From Streptomyces nojiriensis (GTDB lineage Bacteria > Actinomycetota > Actinomycetes > Streptomycetales > Streptomycetaceae), in the NCBI RefSeq assembly GCF_017639205.1, contig NZ_CP071139.1, forward strand, positions 5,207,501 through 5,271,500: a stretch of 64,000 bases of DNA, in the 5' to 3' direction. The first letter of the stretch is position 1. Each line of letters starts with the position of its first letter. The notes under the pieces were generated by a model, which saw only the letters and a program-made list of their open reading frames with translations, ran no database searches and was not told the DNA's origin. Both the position numbers and the translations under genes were made by a program. This document shows, one piece after another, positions 60,416-64,000 of this stretch.

Positions 60416-62017
60416 ATGAGCCTCGAACACCCCGATGAGACACAGGTGGAGACACAGGTGGACCAGCCGTCCGGCGGGCGGGCGGCGGGTGCGCGGCGGA
60501 GGTCCAGGCGGGGCCTGGTCGTCGCCGCCGTCGCCGTCGTGCTCTTCGGCAGCTCCGGTTCCGTCTGGTGGATCGCCTCCCAGGCCAGGACCCCCGAGCA
60601 GCGTGCCTCGAACGCAGCCGCGCCCCCGCCCTCCCAGATCACGGGGAAGGTCTCCGACCAGCAGCTCGTCGAGCGGATGGAACTCACCGGGAAGGTCGAG
60701 ACGGCCTCCCGCACCACCATCACCGGCGTCCAGCCGCAGGGCACCAGCCGCGCGGTCGTGACGGCCCTGCCCGCGGCCGCGGGCAAGAGCCTCAAAGCCG
60801 GGGCGGTCGTCGCGGAGGTGTCGGGCCGGCCGGTCCTGCTGCTCCCGGGGCGCTTCCCCGCGTACCGGGACCTGAAGGCGGGGGACAAGGGACCGGACGT
60901 GCAGCAACTGCAGCGCGCGCTGCAGCCGTTGTACGGGACGGCGGTGAACGGCACGTACGGCCCGGCCACCGTGGAGGCGGTGCGCAAGCTGTACGCGGCG
61001 GCCGGGTACGAGGCGCCCGCAGGGCAGGGGCAGAGCACCACCGGCGGTGGCGGTTCCACCTCCGGCACGGCCCGTGGAGGCGGGGCGTCCCCGGGAGGCG
61101 GCACGGCTCCCCGGGGCGGCGCGGAGACCGACGGCGGCACCGGCGCGGCCCCCGGCACGAACGGCACGGGCGGTACGAACGGCACGGGTGGTGCGAGCGC
61201 GCCGCCCGCCCGCGGTGCGGACACGCCGCCCGCCGCCGGGCCGGCCAAGCCCGGCGAGGTGCTGCCGGCCGCGGAGGTCGCGTACGTCAGCGCCCTGCCC
61301 GCCACGGTGGTGCAGGTCGCCGCAGCGATCGGCGACGCGGCCGACAAGCCGCTGGTCGTCCTCGGCAGCGGCGGCCGCCAGGTGCGGGCCGCCCTGAGCG
61401 CGGACCAGCGCACGCGGCTGCGCGATCTGCCGGCCGACGCGGTCATCCGCTTCGGCACCGGCCCGTACGAGGGCCGGGAGGGCACCCTGGGCTCCCTCAA
61501 CAGCCCCTCGGACGGCAAGAGCGGCGACCAGCAGGGCAAGAGCGGGGGACAGGACGGCGCGGCCACGGCCGGAACGGCGGGAGCGGGCGCGGGAGCCGGT
61601 GGCGGCAACGGCACCGGCAACGGCTCGGGTACCGCGGGCGGCCAGCACGAGGCCCTGTTCGTGCCCACCGGCGCGGAGGCCAAGGAGGGCTCGGCCCAGC
61701 AGATCAGCGTCGAACTGAGGCGCAGCCCCAAGGGCGCGCTGACCGTTCCGGTGTCGGCGGTCTGGACCGACCTCGGCGGCTCGTCCACGGTGACCGTCAC
61801 CGAGGGCGGCAAGGAGCGGAACATCCCGGTCGAGGTGCTGTTCACGCATGAGGGCCTCAGCGCGGTCCACGCGCTCGACGAGAACCTCGCCGTCGGCCAG
61901 ACGGTCGTCCTCGTCCGCCGCGGAGGCCCGGCGGGCGGTGACCCGGGCGGTGACCCGGGCAGCGGCTCGGGCGGCTCCGGCGGCTCCGGCGGTACCTCGG
62001 GCGGTACCGGTGACTGA
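60416..62017 (+). CDS. peptidoglycan-binding / HlyD-type adaptor (module 2)
   Basis: 533 aa. Short cytoplasmic part, one membrane helix (about 33-52), adaptor barrel halves (ERMELTGKVETASRTTITGV; ALTVPVSAVWTDLGGSSTVTV) and a peptidoglycan-binding domain (GDKGPDVQQLQRALQPLYG). Gly/Thr-rich loops (about 202-280, 360-410) replace the helical hairpin of module 1. C-terminal Gly/Ser tail. Links the permease to the cell wall. Overlaps the ATPase start by 8 nt. Confidence 0.85.
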   Translation: MSLEHPDETQVETQVDQPSGGRAAGARRRSRRGLVVAAVAVVLFGSSGSVWWIASQARTPEQRASNAAAPPPSQITGKVSDQQLVERMELTGKVETASRTTITGVQPQGTSRAVVTALPAAAGKSLKAGAVVAEVSGRPVLLLPGRFPAYRDLKAGDKGPDVQQLQRALQPLYGTAVNGTYGPATVEAVRKLYAAAGYEAPAGQGQSTTGGGGSTSGTARGGGASPGGGTAPRGGAETDGGTGAAPGTNGTGGTNGTGGASAPPARGADTPPAAGPAKPGEVLPAAEVAYVSALPATVVQVAAAIGDAADKPLVVLGSGGRQVRAALSADQRTRLRDLPADAVIRFGTGPYEGREGTLGSLNSPSDGKSGDQQGKSGGQDGAATAGTAGAGAGAGGGNGTGNGSGTAGGQHEALFVPTGAEAKEGSAQQISVELRRSPKGALTVPVSAVWTDLGGSSTVTVTEGGKERNIPVEVLFTHEGLSAVHALDENLAVGQTVVLVRRGGPAGGDPGGDPGSGSGGSGGSGGTSGGTGD

Positions 62018-62690
62018 GGACGCCCCGCCCCCCGTCATCGAGATGACCGGCATCGCGAAGACGTATCCGGGACCGCCGCCCGTGCACGCGCTGGCCGACG
62101 TCACGCTCGACATCCGGCCCGGCCGGCTCGCGGCCATCGTCGGCCCCTCGGGCTCCGGGAAGTCCACGCTGCTGAGCGTGCTCGGACTGCTCGACGTCCC
62201 GACCCGCGGCCGGTACCTGCTGCAGGGCAACGACACCACCGCCCTGTCCGAACGGGCCCGCACCGCCCTGCGGGCCTCGACGCTCGGCTTCGTCTTCCAG
62301 GCGTTCCACCTGGTCCCGCACCTGACCTGCGTGCAGAACGTGGCGCTGCCGCTGGTGCACCTGGGCGTGCCGCGCGCCGAGCGGCGGCCGCAGGCCGTGC
62401 GGGCACTGGAGTCCGTGGGCCTCGGGCACCGGCTCGACGTCAAGCCCACCACCCTCTCCGGCGGGGAACGCCAGCGGGTCGCGGTCGCGCGGGCCATCGT
62501 CCACCGGCCCGCGGTCGTCCTGTGCGACGAGCCGACCGGCAACCTGGACACCGCCAACTCGGCCCGCGTGATGGACCTGCTGACCGGCCTGGTCGCGCAG
62601 GACCGGGCCGTGGTCGTGGTCACGCACGAACCCGATGTCGCGGCCAGGGCCGACCGCGTCTTCAAGGTGGTGGACGGCCGTGTGGCGTAG
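62010..62690 (+). CDS. ABC transporter ATP-binding protein, MacB/LolD type (module 2)
   Basis: 226 aa. Walker A GPSGSGKST, signature LSGGERQRVAVARAI, Walker B VVLCDEPTGNLD, switch His in VVTHEPDV. Same subfamily as the module 1 ATPase. GTG 62010 is inside the end of the adaptor gene; its stop overlaps the permease gene. Confidence 0.93.
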   Translation: MTEDAPPPVIEMTGIAKTYPGPPPVHALADVTLDIRPGRLAAIVGPSGSGKSTLLSVLGLLDVPTRGRYLLQGNDTTALSERARTALRASTLGFVFQAFHLVPHLTCVQNVALPLVHLGVPRAERRPQAVRALESVGLGHRLDVKPTTLSGGERQRVAVARAIVHRPAVVLCDEPTGNLDTANSARVMDLLTGLVAQDRAVVVVTHEPDVAARADRVFKVVDGRVA

Positions 62691-63918
62691 GCGTACGAAG
62701 GGCCGGCCGCCCGGGCACCCCCGGACGTCGGCGGCGGATCTGCTCGTCCAGGCGTTCCTCGCGCTGTTCGGCCGCCGGTTCCGCACGCTGCTCACCATGG
62801 TGGGGATCTCCGTGGGGCTGGCCGCCGCCCTCGCCACGCTCGGCATCACGGCCAGCGCGGCCGGTGCCGTCTCCGACCAGTTCGACGCGCTCAAGGCGAC
62901 GCGGGTGACGGTCAAGTACCCGTCGGAGGCCGTCGCCGGGGTCCGGCCGCGGCCCGACGGCGCCGACACCCAGCGGGTGCGCGACCTGAACGGCGTCCGC
63001 AGCGCCGGTCTGGTCAGCAGGGCCGGCGAGCAGCCGGCCGTCTCGCGGCTGCCCGGCGGCAAGGGCAACGACCTGCCGGAGGGCACGGTCATGGCCGCGC
63101 AGCCCGAAGCGCTGCTCGCGATGTCGGCCGAGCTCACCCAGGGCCGCTGGTTCGACACGGGGCACGACGCCCGGCGCGAGCGGGTGGCGCTGATCGACAC
63201 GGCCGCCGCCTCCCGGCTGACCGTCGACGGCGGGGCCGGCAACTCGGTGATCCACGTCAACGGGGTCGCCTTCAGCGTGCTCGGCGTCTTCCGGGCTCCC
63301 ACCGGTGACACGAACCTCACCGGTTCGGTGGTCATCCCCTACTGGGCCGCCCTGCAGGACCCGGCGGGACTGGGCTTCGCCCCCGCGGAAATGATCATCC
63401 GTACGGATCTGGGCGCCGCCGACCAGGTCGGCGAAGAGGCCCCCTTCGCCCTGGCCCCGGGCGCCCCGGACAAGCTCGTCGCGCTGGTGCCGCCGGACCC
63501 CCGGTCCCTGCGCCACGGTGTCGAGTCGCAGACCCGGGCCCTGTTCCTGGGCCTGGCCGCCGTCTCCCTCGGCGTGGGCGCGCTCGGCGTCAGCAACACC
63601 GCCTACGTGTCCGTGCTGGAGCGGCGCTCCGAGATCGGCCTGCGCCGGGCCCTGGGCGCCTCGCGGCGGGCGGTCGCCGGACAGTTCTGCGTCGAGAGCG
63701 GCCTGGTCGGGCTGGCCGGCGGCGTGGTGGGCACGGTGCTCGGCATCCAGATCACCGCGGTGACCTGCCTGGCCAAGAACTGGCTGGTGGTCCTCGACCC
63801 CGCCCTCACCACCGCGGGCCCGCTGGTCGGCCTGGTGGTGGGCCTGGCCGCAGGCCTCTACCCGGCCCTGGCGGCCGCCCGCATCCTCCCCGCCGAAACC
63901 CTGCGCGCGGGTGTCTGA
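62680..63918 (+). CDS. MacB/FtsX-type ABC permease (module 2)
   Basis: 412 aa. N-terminal helix (TLLTMVGISVGLAAALATLGI), large outer domain (about 65-270) and three C-terminal helices with EIGLRRALGASRRAVAGQFCVES and a final AARILPAETLRAGV, closely parallel to the module 1 permease (LRRALGARGRHITTQFLAESG; ARIEPAEALRR). GTG 62680 overlaps the ATPase stop by 11 nt. Confidence 0.92.
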   Translation: MWRRRTKGRPPGHPRTSAADLLVQAFLALFGRRFRTLLTMVGISVGLAAALATLGITASAAGAVSDQFDALKATRVTVKYPSEAVAGVRPRPDGADTQRVRDLNGVRSAGLVSRAGEQPAVSRLPGGKGNDLPEGTVMAAQPEALLAMSAELTQGRWFDTGHDARRERVALIDTAAASRLTVDGGAGNSVIHVNGVAFSVLGVFRAPTGDTNLTGSVVIPYWAALQDPAGLGFAPAEMIIRTDLGAADQVGEEAPFALAPGAPDKLVALVPPDPRSLRHGVESQTRALFLGLAAVSLGVGALGVSNTAYVSVLERRSEIGLRRALGASRRAVAGQFCVESGLVGLAGGVVGTVLGIQITAVTCLAKNWLVVLDPALTTAGPLVGLVVGLAAGLYPALAAARILPAETLRAGV

Positions 63919-63949
63919 GGGATGCCCGCGCGCCGGACGCCTTCGGCGG

Positions 63950-64000
63950 TCAGGGCCAGACCAGGCAGTACGGCTGGTGGCCGGCCTCGTGGAGGCGGTG
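63950..64000 (-). CDS. C-terminus of a minus-strand gene (cut by window end)
   Basis: The last 16 codons and a TGA stop of a frame that runs off the window, ending HEAGHQPYCLVWP. Convergent with the permease gene. Too short to identify. Confidence 0.4.
   Translation of the reverse strand, partial: HRLHEAGHQPYCLVWP

Overview
The window is high-GC actinobacterial chromosome, almost certainly Streptomyces. The signs are the strong third-position G+C, GTG/TTG starts, a rex-hemACD operon, a bldN/rsbN sigma/anti-sigma pair with the Streptomyces-type N-terminal extension on the sigma factor, an archaeal-type class I lysyl-tRNA synthetase, abaA/whiJ-like XRE/DUF397/ATPase genes, an LAXTG surface protein and Streptomyces-type dispersed repeats.

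Layout. 1-2.4 kb: 3' two thirds of a 23S rRNA gene, 5S rRNA and a terminator. 2.5-9.2 kb: core genes (HAD phosphatase, MFS transporter, AcuC-like deacetylase, phosphatase-like protein, BldC-like DNA-binding protein, ribosomal protein bS22, NAD-dependent epimerase, acyltransferase). 9.3-12.9 kb, minus strand: rsbN, bldN and a HAD-IB phosphatase. 13-18.7 kb: glutaredoxin-like protein and rex-hemA-hemC-hemD behind a Rex operator; hemB lies at 22.8 kb, separated by a YVTN surface protein, a GlxA-type regulator and a divergent reductase. 24.3-28.5 kb: two WXG100 proteins, a large protein ending in an RNase A-like toxin domain, a probable immunity gene, an orphan toxin C-terminus and a duplicated CdiI-like immunity protein. 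28.5-31.4 kb: DUF1876 protein and a DrrAB-like ABC exporter divergent from its TetR regulator. 31.6-38.7 kb and 59.0-63.9 kb: two paralogous modules of a small secreted I36-like protein, Cys-Met-motif lipoproteins, a peptidoglycan-binding/HlyD-type adaptor, an ABC ATPase and a MacB/FtsX-type permease. 38.7-40.7 kb: DUF397/XRE/HATPase set and a small Cys-rich protein. 41-43.8 kb: VOC protein, LAXTG surface protein and a remnant of a related gene. 43.9-52.3 kb: argS, lysS, a DUF2637 membrane protein, two lipoproteins and rtcB. 52.3-58.6 kb: LAGLIDADG endonuclease-like gene, polysaccharide deacetylase behind a DasR-like operator, SDR, secreted protein, Mut7-C protein, HxlR regulator with divergent oxidoreductase, and a GNAT. 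The last 50 bases hold the end of a minus-strand gene.

How the parts work together. The Rex operator links haem synthesis to NADH/NAD+ balance. SigmaBldN and RsbN form a developmental switch, with a sigmaBldN-like promoter in front of rsbN. The WXG100/toxin/immunity genes look like a type VII-exported polymorphic toxin locus with spare cassettes. The two tripartite ABC modules, each paired with a small secreted protein, are the best candidates for an undescribed system. Functions are inferred from sequence features and recalled family knowledge; no database search was run.
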